Notes: a model not told the origin generated them from the sequence alone. Positions 44,786 to 54,722 are shown, counted from the first letter of the stretch. The stretch: DNA of 64,000 nt from Paludibacteraceae bacterium (GCA_016283095.1 JAEEMG010000019.1:55631-119630); one strand, 5' to 3'. Numbers and translations are program-made.

Positions 44786-45903
44786 AAAAGATAGACAAGC
44801 TGACAGTCAAGTATCATGGAGACACAGTCGGAAATATCTCATTAACACCAGACAACAAACATTTAGCATTTGAGTACACCACTCAATGGATTGCCGAAGG
44901 GTTCAGCATTTCCCCACTGGAATTGCCATTGAAAAAAGGGATTTTTATAGCAAAATCCACCCCATTCTATGGTGACTTTGGAATTTTTGAAGACAGTTTG
45001 CCTGATGGATACGGCCGCTACCTTCTACATAAGGCATTACTTCGTGAAGGAATAGACGACAGAAACCTTACGGCTATCGACCGTCTAAGTATTGTAGGCA
45101 AAAATGGAATGGGAGCCTTGACTTATGAACCAGAGACCATCATAAAAAAAGAGTATGAAATGACCGACTTCGACCTTTTACAACAAAAAGCGTGGGAAGT
45201 ACTTAAAGAGCGACAAGATACCGATGCCAGTCTTCTTTTATATAATAGTGGAAATAGTGGCGGCTGTCGTCCGAAAGCAGTTTTTTCAGACAAAGAAGGT
45301 CATTGGCTTATCAAATTCCGTCACACATACGACCCAGACAATATGGGGCAACAAGAATATCATTACAACGAAATTGCACGCAAATGTGGAATTGACATTC
45401 CAGACTTCAAACTCACAAACAACAAATATTTCACAACAAAAAGATTTGACATCACCAATGATGGAGAACGAATCCATACTGCGACAGCTGGAGGGTTACT
45501 CTGTCTGTCACTATCCGAACCAGTTCTTGACTACAGCAATCTACTGGCATTGACTGGCTATCTCACACAAGATTCGAAATATGTAGAAGAAATGTACCGT
45601 CGAATGATATTCAATTATCTCACAGACAACAAAGATGATCACTGCAAAAACTTCAGTTTTATTGTTCGCAAGAATGAAAAAGGTCAGTTTTTATGGCATC
45701 TTGCTCCAGCATACGACCTGACTCTATGTACAGAAGGCTACAATGGACAACATGCGACATCTGTCAACTCAAAAAGTCAGCCAACCATTTCTGATTTCAT
45801 TGCCGTCGGCACAAAAATCAAAATGAGCGAAAAACGTTGTAAAGAGATTTTTGATGAAGTCTATCAAAACTGTGACGACTTACGCTTGTATAAAATTTTA
45901 TAG
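44782..45903 (+). CDS. hipA: HipA-like serine/threonine kinase toxin
   Basis: 373 residues. HipA kinases phosphorylate a cytosolic target (glutamyl-tRNA synthetase in E. coli) and induce dormancy. It has an N-terminal subdomain (about 1-115, FEDSLPDGYGR at 69-79), a glycine loop SGGCRPKA (159-166), the ATP-binding Lys in IKF (178), the catalytic motif NKDDHCKNFSF (283-293, Asp285) and the metal-binding AYDL (Asp312). All catalytic residues look intact. It is shorter than the 440-residue E. coli protein. The N-subdomain is fused, unlike split HipS/HipT systems. It overlaps hipB by 4 bases. Confidence 0.9.
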   Translation: MKKIDKLTVKYHGDTVGNISLTPDNKHLAFEYTTQWIAEGFSISPLELPLKKGIFIAKSTPFYGDFGIFEDSLPDGYGRYLLHKALLREGIDDRNLTAIDRLSIVGKNGMGALTYEPETIIKKEYEMTDFDLLQQKAWEVLKERQDTDASLLLYNSGNSGGCRPKAVFSDKEGHWLIKFRHTYDPDNMGQQEYHYNEIARKCGIDIPDFKLTNNKYFTTKRFDITNDGERIHTATAGGLLCLSLSEPVLDYSNLLALTGYLTQDSKYVEEMYRRMIFNYLTDNKDDHCKNFSFIVRKNEKGQFLWHLAPAYDLTLCTEGYNGQHATSVNSKSQPTISDFIAVGTKIKMSEKRCKEIFDEVYQNCDDLRLYKIL

Positions 45904-45998
45904 ATTTTGCGCTCAGCAAACCACAAAAGATGAAAAATCATCACGTCACGAATATTTCAACACAAAGCCATCAAAAACGCTAAAAGTTGAGAATTAGC

Positions 45999-46035
45999 TT
46001 TGTCAGGTCAAAAAAAAATGCCATATTTACAACCG
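45999..46035 (+). promoter_or_regulatory. Promoter with TTTGTC, 19-base spacer, TATTTAC, for purA
   Basis: TTTGTC (45999-46004) and TATTTACAACCG (from 46024), same boxes and spacing as at 43154-43190. Transcription would begin near 46,037, about 70 bases before the purA ATG. Confidence 0.55.
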
Positions 46036-46106
46036 TTTTCTGCGTAGTAGTGAACATTTTCCGTCTACGCCACATATAAGAAATTGAATTACAATAAAAT
46101 AACAGA

Positions 46107-47390
46107 ATGAAAGTAGATGTTTTACTCGGTTTGCAATGGGGCGACGAGGGTAAAGGAAAAGTAGTAGACGTATTGACGCCAAACTATGATGTCGTAACAC
46201 GCTTTCAAGGAGGTCCGAATGCAGGACACACACTTGAGTTTGAAGGCCAGAAATACGTGCTTAGATCAGTGCCATCAGGAATTTTCCAGGGAGGCAAGGT
46301 CAATGTCATCGGTAATGGCGTAGTGCTTGACCCCGCATTGTTCAAGCAGGAAATCGAGCAACTTGAGGCATCTGGTCACAATTTGACAGAGCGCCTATAC
46401 ATATCAAAGAAGGCTCACCTTATCCTTCCTACACACCGTCTGTTGGACAAGGCTTATGAAATGGCCAAAGGTGCAGGAAAGATCGGTACTACAGGTAAGG
46501 GTATCGGACCAACATACACAGACAAGATTTCCCGTAATGGTTTGAGAGTAGGTGATTTGCTTAACAACTTCGATGAGAAGTATGCAAAGGCTATCGCTCG
46601 CCACAAAGAGATCCTTTCTCACTACGATTTCGACTACAAGCAGGAATTTGAGACTATCGAGAAGGATTGGAAGGAAGGAGTCAAGAAGTTGAGAGAGTTC
46701 ATCTTCATCGACAGCGAATATTTCTTGAACGACACTTTGGAAGAGGGTAAATCAATCCTTGCTGAGGGTGCACAAGGTACAATGCTTGACGTAGACTTCG
46801 GTTCATACCCATTCGTCACATCATCAAACACTATCTGTGCTGGTGCATGTACAGGTCTTGGAATCGCTCCACGTAAGATCGGCGACGTGTATGGAATCTT
46901 CAAAGCATACTGCACACGTGTAGGTTCAGGTCCATTCCCAACAGAGTTGTTTGACGAGACTGGCAAAAAGATCCGTGATCTTGGTCACGAATATGGTGCT
47001 GTCACTGGCCGTGAGAGAAGATGTGGTTGGATCGACCTTGTAGCATTGAAATATGCGGTTATGATCAACGGTGTAACTAAGTTGATCATGATGAAGAGCG
47101 ACGTGCTTGACGATTTCGACACAATCAAGGCTTGCGTTGCATACAATATCAACGGTGAGGAGACTGACGAATTCCCATTTGATATCAAGGAGACTAACTT
47201 CACTCCTGTCTACAAAGAGTTCAAGGGTTGGAAGAAGGATATGACAAAGACAAAGAAAGTGTCTGAGTTCCCTGAGGAATACAACGACTATCTTGACTTC
47301 TTGGAGGATTACCTAGAGGTGCCTATCAAGATTGTTTCTGTCGGTCCAGACCGTGAGCAGACAATCGTTCGCTACACAGCAGAAGATTAA
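46107..47390 (+). CDS. purA: Adenylosuccinate synthetase
   Basis: Joins IMP and aspartate using GTP, the first committed step to AMP, in the cytosol. 427 residues, normal length. Diagnostic motifs: GLQWGDEGKGKVVD (8-21, phosphate-binding loop and catalytic Asp), GGPNAGHT, IGTTGKGIGPTYTDK, ILAEGAQGTMLDVDFGSYP and GAVTGRERRCGWIDL. It stands alone with its own promoter and a strong terminator. Confidence 0.97.
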   Translation: MKVDVLLGLQWGDEGKGKVVDVLTPNYDVVTRFQGGPNAGHTLEFEGQKYVLRSVPSGIFQGGKVNVIGNGVVLDPALFKQEIEQLEASGHNLTERLYISKKAHLILPTHRLLDKAYEMAKGAGKIGTTGKGIGPTYTDKISRNGLRVGDLLNNFDEKYAKAIARHKEILSHYDFDYKQEFETIEKDWKEGVKKLREFIFIDSEYFLNDTLEEGKSILAEGAQGTMLDVDFGSYPFVTSSNTICAGACTGLGIAPRKIGDVYGIFKAYCTRVGSGPFPTELFDETGKKIRDLGHEYGAVTGRERRCGWIDLVALKYAVMINGVTKLIMMKSDVLDDFDTIKACVAYNINGEETDEFPFDIKETNFTPVYKEFKGWKKDMTKTKKVSEFPEEYNDYLDFLEDYLEVPIKIVSVGPDREQTIVRYTAED

Positions 47391-47409
47391 TAATCAAAGC
47401 ATTATTATA

Positions 47410-47437
47410 AAAGGTCGGAGGAATCCGACCTTTTTTG
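47410..47437 (+). terminator. Rho-independent terminator after purA
   Basis: Stem AAAGGTCGGA / TCCGACCTTT with a short loop and a T-run, 20 bases after the stop. Confidence 0.9.
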
Positions 47438-47483
47438 TTTATTGCAAATAAACCTACATATTAGATGCTGTATTAGTTTTATT

Positions 47484-47519
47484 GAGGATTGTTAAGGGCG
47501 GATCGCCCTAACCCTCCTC
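47484..47519. repeat. Intergenic palindromic repeat copy, reversed
   Basis: Reverse-complement reads GGGTTAGGGCGATCCGCCCT followed by TAACAATCCTC, nearly the same as the copy at 48533-48571. The arms AGGGCG / CGCCCT form a short hairpin. Confidence 0.6.
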
Positions 47520-47605
47520 TCTTCTGCAAGTTCGTAAGAACGAGCAGTTACAAAAGGTAATGATGATTATTGAAAATTGTATAGATATTAAAACAGCGTA
47601 TAATC

Positions 47606-48190
47606 TCAATCCTTCTTCTCGTCTCTCTCAACCTTAGTCTTTGAAAAATCCTGTAAGAACCATTCCACACTTTTCCATTCTGCATCATACTCGATTCTAT
47701 ATTCCATCTCACGAGGATAACTGTTCTCCTCTATGATTGACTGTAAATACTGGTGAACAGGTTCAGGCTCATTCAGCTGCCAAAACACATTTATTTGGCC
47801 ATCACATGTTTCTCTTGCCACAAAAAGAGCGTTGGGATGATCCGGATCCCCCTTGATGGCAGAATCGAGTTTTTCGACGTAGTCAAGCACAATATCCGAT
47901 TCTTCATGCGTAGGCATGCCATTTTGTGCCAAGTCTTTGTAATAGATGGTGAGAGAACACGTCCATCCAAACACATCTTTCTCCTTAAAGTCCCGTAAAT
48001 TGGAATTAAGAACAATTATCGCAGGTTTGTCTTCTTCATAGAGACATTCCACAACATGATATTTTTCTTCCGGGACTATAATACTAACTTCTTTCATTCC
48101 GTCTGAACATTTTTCCTTTTTCGCTTTTTTGCGATACCATAGGAAAAAACAAAAGCAAAAAACGACGACAATAGTTATAACAAATCTCAT
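47606..48190 (-). CDS. Membrane-anchored DUF695-domain protein
   Basis: 194 residues. N-terminal anchor (FVITIVVVFCFCFFLWY), then a basic linker, then a soluble domain at about residues 45-194. The order of motifs there fits DUF695: a 'PAIIVLNSNLRDF' strand, W.C.LTIYYKDLAQNGMP, an ESDIVLDYVEKLDSAI helix, ALFVARETCDGQINVFWQL, and a C-terminal DAEWKSVEWFLQD. The function of DUF695 is not known to me. The domain probably faces the periplasm or cytosol depending on topology, which I cannot decide. It is a single gene on the minus strand with no obvious operon partner. Confidence 0.78.
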   Translation of the reverse strand: MRFVITIVVVFCFCFFLWYRKKAKKEKCSDGMKEVSIIVPEEKYHVVECLYEEDKPAIIVLNSNLRDFKEKDVFGWTCSLTIYYKDLAQNGMPTHEESDIVLDYVEKLDSAIKGDPDHPNALFVARETCDGQINVFWQLNEPEPVHQYLQSIIEENSYPREMEYRIEYDAEWKSVEWFLQDFSKTKVERDEKKD

Positions 48191-48655
48191 TTCTATACCT
48201 TATTATTTTGTGAGACGCAGAATTGACAAATCCATCATTCAAATACAATGGAAAGCAAATATAATTCTAAAAAAATAAAAAAACTGTATTCTATTTACAA
48301 CTGACATTTTCATCTTTTTCCGTCTGAAAGACGCTACCGAGCAAAGCGAGAGTAAACCGTGACGAAGTCTCGGGATGATGTGACGATGACACAAAAACTT
48401 TGTCTGAAAGGCAATACCATAAGTACCGCTTTCTCACTTCCGTTTCTCATAAAAAAGAAGAAGTCTTTCTCTGTGAACCTTTTGTCTCTGTGGTTTTTAA
48501 ATTTAATGTGCTCGCCTACGGCTCGCAAATGGGGAGTGGTTAGGGCGTTCCGCCCTTAACAATCCTCACTTATGACACTCCGACTACCATTTTTTACTAT
48601 AATATTTTTTATTTCGTTGAATTGACGTTAATCAAATTGAGCAGTTTGCCCCCCC
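48191..48655. repeat. Intergenic region (465 bases) with repeat elements, no gene
   Basis: Holds a dispersed element with TCTGTGAACCTTTTGTCTCT (near 48,468-48,487), a type of sequence often seen between genes in this phylum, and the clearest copy of the palindromic repeat at 48533-48571 (GGTTAGGGCGTTCCGCCCTT). An imperfect inverted repeat involving ctaccgagcaaagcgag lies near 48,333. A 64-codon minus-strand frame here is judged spurious. No promoter for the DUF695 gene was confirmed. Confidence 0.5.
48533..48571. repeat. Best copy of the dispersed palindromic repeat
   Basis: GGTTAGGGCG-TTC-CGCCCTTAAC followed by AATCCTC; the arms TTAGGGCG / CGCCCTTAA nearly match. Related copies lie at 37330-37370, 44234-44275, 47484-47519 (reversed) and 54307-54343 (reversed, degenerate). 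Confidence 0.7.
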
Positions 48656-51600
48656 TTATCTAATCAAAGTGAAATGACCTGTATACACTTTGTCGAGATC
48701 ATTGATATTGATTTCATACCAATAGTCTGTCGCCGGCATCTTAATTCCATTATAGACTCCATCCCAATCGGCATCGTCTCCGGCTCTGTACGCAGCAAGT
48801 TTTTTACCCCAACGATCAAAGATTATCACCTCTGCATCCGGATATCCTTCTGCCAAACCTTTAACCACAAACTTTTCATTTTCACCATCACCATTTGGAG
48901 TTATGAAGATTGGGATCTCAATACCAGGCGTATTAACGACAAATGTCATCTCTGTTTTGCATCCATAACTATCTTCAACCATAAGTGTATGGGTAGCATA
49001 AGAAAGTCCGCTTCGTATATTATTCCCAACTTCCGGATCATCTGTTTTTCCATCTATGACATACCTATATGGTCCAGTATAATTTGTTTCATCGAGCTGG
49101 ATTTCAACCGTCTTATATGTGATAGAATCAATCTGAGCTACAACTGGCAAATGAATAACCTCAACAGTTTTGGAATCTTCAGCCTCACACAATCCTCTTG
49201 TCACGTGAAGTGTGAATTTTGCCAACTCTGGCTCCGGCACAAACGATAAAATAGGACCTGTAAATGTAGTTTGATTATTTTCATATATCCACTCATATTC
49301 ATCCGCTTTATACGAAGATGCGTCGAGAGTAAGATGATCATTTTCACATATTTGTGAAGGTGCGTCAATTCTTCCTTCAAGCGGTTTGTGCACCTCAACA
49401 GGAATAAAATATGGTTTAGCAGCACAATACTGATTCTTTGCAATAACCTTGTATTGTTTAGTGATAGGAGAATCACCTGATCCGTCGTACACTGGGATGA
49501 TTATTGCGCCTGCCATATTTCCAAACACTTCGCCTTCTGGATTATCACTCCAATCAAGTTCCTCTACGTATTCATTAGGTGTCACATCTATCTTAACCGA
49601 CGCTTCACCATCTCCACATACTGGAGTGACAGAAGACAGTGTCACATCAACTCCTGCATAGACAACCAACTCATTTCCATCTGCAATTTGTTGATCAAAC
49701 CTACATCCTTCAGAGATTAGAGAAAACGAGTAAACGCCTCCATCAGTTGTTTTCGCTGGATTTAGTTCCAACCTTTTTCCTGTCTGGTTTGGAATCACAT
49801 TTCCGTCATGTTGCCATTCTATTGTAGTGTTGGAAGGACCTTTAAAATCAACTATCTGAGCCCACCACTTCTCATTCTCACAAATTGCTAATGCTTCATT
49901 ATTGGATTTAGCACTAACACTCTTGTCGACAATCTTAAATGAAAAACTCGTAGGACACTCATTGATATATGAAACCGTGTAATTTCCAACGCCAAGTTCC
50001 ATTTCCGTCGCACCGGAAGTCTCATCAGAGAATGATCCTGTACTTGTTTCTGTTCCAGTCAAAGTATATGTGCCTCCATTTTTATTGGCGACGTCGGACA
50101 AATCAACAGTCACTATTCCTCCACAAGAGTTGAACGACAGATTGTTTGCTGAGATCACATCAGATAATTGCTGTGCATTGTCAGGTTCAGAGATCTTGAT
50201 TTTTCCGACAAGGCGGCCATCTCCCACAACAATCTCCTTAACCTTCTTCACCGCATTAGCTCCGTAACATGCCGAGCTCGACACCTCTACCGTCACTTTC
50301 ATCAAATCACCTGCATTGTTAAGGCCAGCAGAGCCTGTGTTGTAAGTTTTGGTCTTTGCCTTAGTATTATTTAAGCTGTTTGTCCAAGAGTAAACAAGAT
50401 CATTCTCAACGAGTCCGCCTCCCAACGTAAGGTCAAGATCCAAATCTACAGCAACATTCGGGCATGTTTTATCCAAACCTATGAGTTCTGCTTTCAACTC
50501 ATGGAACACAACATTAAGTTCTTCCTCTTCAGACGAGCAAGTCTGCTCATCTGCCTCACCCTTATTGATGACGTATGATCCAGTCACCAAATACTTACCT
50601 GCTTCAGTAACGTCGGCAGTTGTAGGAGTACCGTCTTCATAATAACGGACTTCACAATCCTCAATGCTTATGTTGTACATTTCTTTCAAATTCTGACTTT
50701 CTCCCAAACACTTAGGTGCAGTCTCAATCGCAGCAAGTTTAGGATTTGTGTAGACAGTCACAGTCAGAGCAACGGGAGCACTCTCTGCCGCCGGATTGGA
50801 TTTCAAACGCTGACGTACATAGTAAGTATATTTCTTTGTCCTCTCATTAGGAGATGCTTTCTGAATTGTTGGAGACAACTCAATCTTGCTAAACTCTTGA
50901 GAATCATCTATTGTTCCGTCTTCTTTACTATTATACCAAACCAATTCAAACTCAGAAGCGGAATTTCCGCCATCCACACCGTTTGTTGTTGCCACAAGTG
51001 TGTCTTTCAACAATGGAGAATTCTCACACACTGAAAAATCCTTCACTGTTGGAGCTGGATATCCCGACACAATTATAGAAACTGGAACGAATTCACTTTC
51101 ACAGCCAAGAGCATTAACTTGCTTAATTTTGTACTTTTTTGTCAGATTTCCAGTCAAGCCAACTACTTCAGCCGGCGTCGGTGTCGCGTCTTCCTCATCT
51201 ATCGGACCTGTTTCATCATCATTATACCAAACAATCTGGCAAGACGATTCTCCTACAATAGCGTTCGGAGCTTGCACAGTTGGCTTTAACGCATTTCCAT
51301 TCTCCACTTCTGTCTTCAAATATGTAATCGGGCTTACCAACGGCTCACCTACACTCTGCACCTTGACCACATATTCCGTCATATCTCCACGACAACCAGT
51401 CTTCTCGTCGTTCAGCGCATACCAGAATGATTTTGGAGATTCATCTTGTGTCACAGCTCCGACTACCGGTTCTGAAATGGATTTCGCTCTCACAGAATCA
51501 GAGCCATCGTACCAATCAAGTTTGAAGCCAGTTATTGTTTTTATTGGTTCCGACGCAAGTGTTCCCTCGCAGAATTCATCTGGATTGATCAATTTCTCTG

Positions 51601-54232
51601 TAGGATGATCGGCTGCGACGACGTGGATACTATCCCATCTCCAGCAGACTTTTCCATCTTCATTAAGGAATTCCATATCCTTCACTAACAGATAATACCA
51701 ATCTGCGTCCTTCCACGTCACATTATAAAATGAGACGCGACTGCCAGCTGCAGAACCAGATCCCGCTACACCGGATGCATTCTTTGATCCCTTATGCCAA
51801 GATGCGACATACCTGCGAGGCTCATCATTTGGTCCGACACTGATTCCCATCACACCTGGATTCGTTGGCATAAATGACTCTGTCGTAAGATTAGCCATTT
51901 TGTCGGGACAAAGGACCACCTCCTTCTCCTGATTGGCATTTATTGTAATCAAAGTCGACGGATCTGCTGAAATAATTGAGGCCTTCTCTACAGGCTCACA
52001 CAAGTCGCAATTCAATGCCGCCTCAACTGGAATAGTAGAGAATGAGACATTTCTACATGGACTCATCTCATCCAAGGATTCCCATAACGCACGCTGATCC
52101 TTTAGATAATTAAACTCTCCTATCACCACACGGAATCGTACTTTCTCTTTTCTCTCCACATTTTCAAATGCAGGATGGTTGGCAGGATCAGGAATAATAT
52201 ATTCATCCTCTTCCTGAACTTCACCCAAGTCTTTCCAATCAGAAATAGGATCAAAAGATGAATCACTTGGATCTTTGGTAGTGTATTGGAAAAGGTATCC
52301 TGGAATTGGTTTTTCAAAATAACCTTTAGCTTTAATCTGTGCTTTCAAGACAAAATCATCGTCCATACACAAATTCAACAAATCATTAGTTTTGCTGGAA
52401 GCTACAACCTCAACCTTCGGAGGCGTGCAGACACGGAAAGCAATATCATCCAACGCGATATCTCCACGTTGAGCCGCTTTATAATCATCTTCTTTGCTGA
52501 TAATCTGAATTTTAACGGACTCTACACCTTCAGGCAACTTAAAATCATACGTTTTTCTCGGCTCCACCCATCCTACTTGGTCCAACACATAAGTATCCTC
52601 AATAGGTGTACCATCAGCAAGAATCACTTCATTTGTCTTGGAATCCACAAGACGAACCTGTATAGTAGCATTTGTTTCGAATCCAGAAGTCGGTTTTTTG
52701 TTGATAGCGCCGACAGCTGCAGAAAAAGAGATTGGTCGTTCTGGACACAAATCCGTAATCTCTTGTTCATAAACCACCTTATCCAACCAACCGTCGCCCT
52801 TCATATCTATCTGCAAGAATGCTCCTCCTTTTTCTCCAGTAGCATCAAACATAGTTGCAGGAGAATTATAGGCATTTTCTGTTGCGATAGCGTAAGCTCC
52901 ATTACGGAAATTTGTTCCCGAATATTTCAATTCTTTTGCAAAAGCAGCTCCTCTATTCAACTGATCATCAATACTATATCCATGATTGCCATTTCCGACC
53001 AATATTTCTTTTGCTTTTACTGTTTGCTCATTTCCATTTTTATCTCTGTAATAATAGGTGCTACCTGAGAATCTTCCAAAATCATCCAAATAGATATCAG
53101 TCAAAGCCATAGGATTACCTTCTCCGTCATCGCAACACTCTCCTACCGACAAATCGCGGGTCGCCGTCGCAATACATCCATCAGGAGTGGACACAGTGCA
53201 AGTGATAGTGTAATTATCAGGATTTGGCGGGAAGAAGATCATGGATTGATCTTCCGACGTTTCTCCTGTAGATTTTTCATTCCAAAAATAAGTTGTGCCA
53301 TCAGGGAAGACGGAATTCAATTTCAACACAGCTGGCATTTGTGGACACGGATTCCCAACAACTCTAATTACGGGTTCAAACTCACCCTCTATTCTTAAAT
53401 TATCCAAAGACAATGGGCCGAAGTCCGCATTCGTTCCCGCAAAATAAAAAGTTACATTACCCGAATTGTCTGCCTTTGCAGTCAAAATCAACGTTTGAGA
53501 TTCACCCCAGTCGAGCTTATTTGTCGTTTTTCTATTTGCCGCGCCACCAAAACCTCCAGGTTGCGATGTGCTTACACTCAACTGTGGAGCAGGAGCAGTG
53601 AATGGATCCAACTCTCCTTTTATATAACTTAGTTTTCTTCCAAGTTTGATTTCTGTCTCCAAATCATCTGGATCAGCAACGTCTTCATTCATATACTGCA
53701 ACGCTTTTTCCAGATTGTCAGGGGAAAGGAGATTATACACATCGACACTTAGAGTGACAGAAGAACCTGGGATTAATCCGGATACAGAGTATGTCAATAC
53801 GGAAACATTCTGACCATTTCCATAGATTACAAACTGGTTTGATCCGCTTCCTTCATTTAGATATGGGCTGATTGTGCGTGGATTAGCAACAATGCCAGCA
53901 AAACCCTTAGCGGTATTGTTGATGTTTTTTGTCAAATAATCGCTCCACTTAGCAGTCAGAGTTGCAGAAGAAGAAACGTTGCCCGACGCCATTCCAAGAA
54001 GTGTGGCGGCTTCAACATCTGAAGAATATTTGCATGATGTTCCGCACTCTTTTTTAAGGAGTTGGTCAAGGTCTTCACTAAACCATCCTTCTCCATCATT
54101 AGACAACGACGGATTAAACAAAGCACTTGATGTCTCAAAATCGGAGCCACCAACAAGACAATTGGACGCAAATGTCTCGACCGCATTAAACAATCCAATA
54201 CCAAATATTAGAACGGGTATATTATATCTCAT
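48656..54232 (-). CDS. Large secreted T9SS protein with type B (CHU_C) sorting domain
   Basis: 1,858 residues from the ATG at 54232 (MRYNIPVLIFGIGLFNAVET), a signal peptide ending near residue 22. Residues about 25-290 look like a first beta-sandwich ending with PLSLDNLRIEGE. An Ig/PKD-like unit follows. A second sandwich begins IYLDDFGRF and ends DDIAFRVC (near residues 377-610), matching a module in the giant protein. The middle is a run of Ig-like units with paired Cys. Residues about 1,770-1,858 are a CHU_C / gliding-motility type C-terminal domain (FITPNGDGENEKFVV, VIIFDRWGKKL, DADWDGVYNG), the type B T9SS signal. So it is a surface or secreted protein. Its likely role is adhesion or surface binding, inferred. 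Confidence 0.92.
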   Translation of the reverse strand: MRYNIPVLIFGIGLFNAVETFASNCLVGGSDFETSSALFNPSLSNDGEGWFSEDLDQLLKKECGTSCKYSSDVEAATLLGMASGNVSSSATLTAKWSDYLTKNINNTAKGFAGIVANPRTISPYLNEGSGSNQFVIYGNGQNVSVLTYSVSGLIPGSSVTLSVDVYNLLSPDNLEKALQYMNEDVADPDDLETEIKLGRKLSYIKGELDPFTAPAPQLSVSTSQPGGFGGAANRKTTNKLDWGESQTLILTAKADNSGNVTFYFAGTNADFGPLSLDNLRIEGEFEPVIRVVGNPCPQMPAVLKLNSVFPDGTTYFWNEKSTGETSEDQSMIFFPPNPDNYTITCTVSTPDGCIATATRDLSVGECCDDGEGNPMALTDIYLDDFGRFSGSTYYYRDKNGNEQTVKAKEILVGNGNHGYSIDDQLNRGAAFAKELKYSGTNFRNGAYAIATENAYNSPATMFDATGEKGGAFLQIDMKGDGWLDKVVYEQEITDLCPERPISFSAAVGAINKKPTSGFETNATIQVRLVDSKTNEVILADGTPIEDTYVLDQVGWVEPRKTYDFKLPEGVESVKIQIISKEDDYKAAQRGDIALDDIAFRVCTPPKVEVVASSKTNDLLNLCMDDDFVLKAQIKAKGYFEKPIPGYLFQYTTKDPSDSSFDPISDWKDLGEVQEEDEYIIPDPANHPAFENVERKEKVRFRVVIGEFNYLKDQRALWESLDEMSPCRNVSFSTIPVEAALNCDLCEPVEKASIISADPSTLITINANQEKEVVLCPDKMANLTTESFMPTNPGVMGISVGPNDEPRRYVASWHKGSKNASGVAGSGSAAGSRVSFYNVTWKDADWYYLLVKDMEFLNEDGKVCWRWDSIHVVAADHPTEKLINPDEFCEGTLASEPIKTITGFKLDWYDGSDSVRAKSISEPVVGAVTQDESPKSFWYALNDEKTGCRGDMTEYVVKVQSVGEPLVSPITYLKTEVENGNALKPTVQAPNAIVGESSCQIVWYNDDETGPIDEEDATPTPAEVVGLTGNLTKKYKIKQVNALGCESEFVPVSIIVSGYPAPTVKDFSVCENSPLLKDTLVATTNGVDGGNSASEFELVWYNSKEDGTIDDSQEFSKIELSPTIQKASPNERTKKYTYYVRQRLKSNPAAESAPVALTVTVYTNPKLAAIETAPKCLGESQNLKEMYNISIEDCEVRYYEDGTPTTADVTEAGKYLVTGSYVINKGEADEQTCSSEEEELNVVFHELKAELIGLDKTCPNVAVDLDLDLTLGGGLVENDLVYSWTNSLNNTKAKTKTYNTGSAGLNNAGDLMKVTVEVSSSACYGANAVKKVKEIVVGDGRLVGKIKISEPDNAQQLSDVISANNLSFNSCGGIVTVDLSDVANKNGGTYTLTGTETSTGSFSDETSGATEMELGVGNYTVSYINECPTSFSFKIVDKSVSAKSNNEALAICENEKWWAQIVDFKGPSNTTIEWQHDGNVIPNQTGKRLELNPAKTTDGGVYSFSLISEGCRFDQQIADGNELVVYAGVDVTLSSVTPVCGDGEASVKIDVTPNEYVEELDWSDNPEGEVFGNMAGAIIIPVYDGSGDSPITKQYKVIAKNQYCAAKPYFIPVEVHKPLEGRIDAPSQICENDHLTLDASSYKADEYEWIYENNQTTFTGPILSFVPEPELAKFTLHVTRGLCEAEDSKTVEVIHLPVVAQIDSITYKTVEIQLDETNYTGPYRYVIDGKTDDPEVGNNIRSGLSYATHTLMVEDSYGCKTEMTFVVNTPGIEIPIFITPNGDGENEKFVVKGLAEGYPDAEVIIFDRWGKKLAAYRAGDDADWDGVYNGIKMPATDYWYEININDLDKVYTGHFTLIR
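52410..53100 (-). other. Module DDFGRF...DDI..RVC.P of the 1,858-aa protein
   Basis: Shares both boundary motifs with the module at 16985-17795 in the giant protein. Interior strands include YEQEITDLCPERPISFSAAV and VQIRLVDSKTNEVILADG, a beta-sandwich-like pattern. Confidence 0.6.
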
Positions 54233-54722
54233 AATGTTTTTACATTCAATATGTTATAATATGTTATAGAGTTCAATAAAGTACTTATATAGAAATTGTC
54301 CCTATATGAGGGTTGTTAATGGAATTCCTCCCTTCACTCATCCACGCAAACCCGAAGGACGTTCGTAAAAAATACGATCAAATGCTATAAAATACCTTAA
54401 ATGTATTAATCAAAATAAATATTGAATGCGTATTTTTAGATTGATGCGCCTAATGTAGTACTTTTTTTTCGTATCATATTCACTTTTATTACTTTTTATT
54501 AAATTTTGATGATTTTGAAAACAGAAAAATTCGCTTTTGTTTAGAAAACGTAAATTTTTCCGCAAATCTGAAAAAGGACAAATTTGGCATAATAGAAATC
54601 ATGCCCGTTTGGAAATGGATTCTATAATAAAAAAATGTATTTTTGCACCTTTGTAGAGACGCACGGACGTGCGTGTAACACGGACGTGCGTGTCCACAGA
54701 ACAATAGATTTCCTTCGAATAT
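54233..54722. promoter_or_regulatory. Divergent intergenic region (490 bases) ahead of the two secreted-protein genes
   Basis: Contains AT-rich sequence and a degenerate reversed copy of the palindromic repeat (54307-54343). A -7 box TATTTTTG for the plus-strand gene lies at 54638-54645, and a palindromic direct repeat at 54659-54695. Small frames here overlap both promoters and are judged spurious. A minus-strand promoter for the 1,858-aa gene was not identified with confidence. Confidence 0.5.
54659..54695. repeat. Two 17-base direct repeats containing a palindrome, in the leader of the PL14-like gene
   Basis: CACGGACGTGCGTG occurs at 54662-54675 and again at 54679-54692 (period 17). The first copy is part of a perfect inverted repeat ACGCACG / CGTGCGT with a 2-base centre (54659-54674). 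With transcription starting near 54,652 this would form a hairpin at the 5' end of the mRNA. Confidence 0.7.

Noticed and set aside
48334..48528. 64-codon minus-strand frame
   Set aside because: Falls in intergenic repeat sequence and reads as low-complexity, with no promoter.
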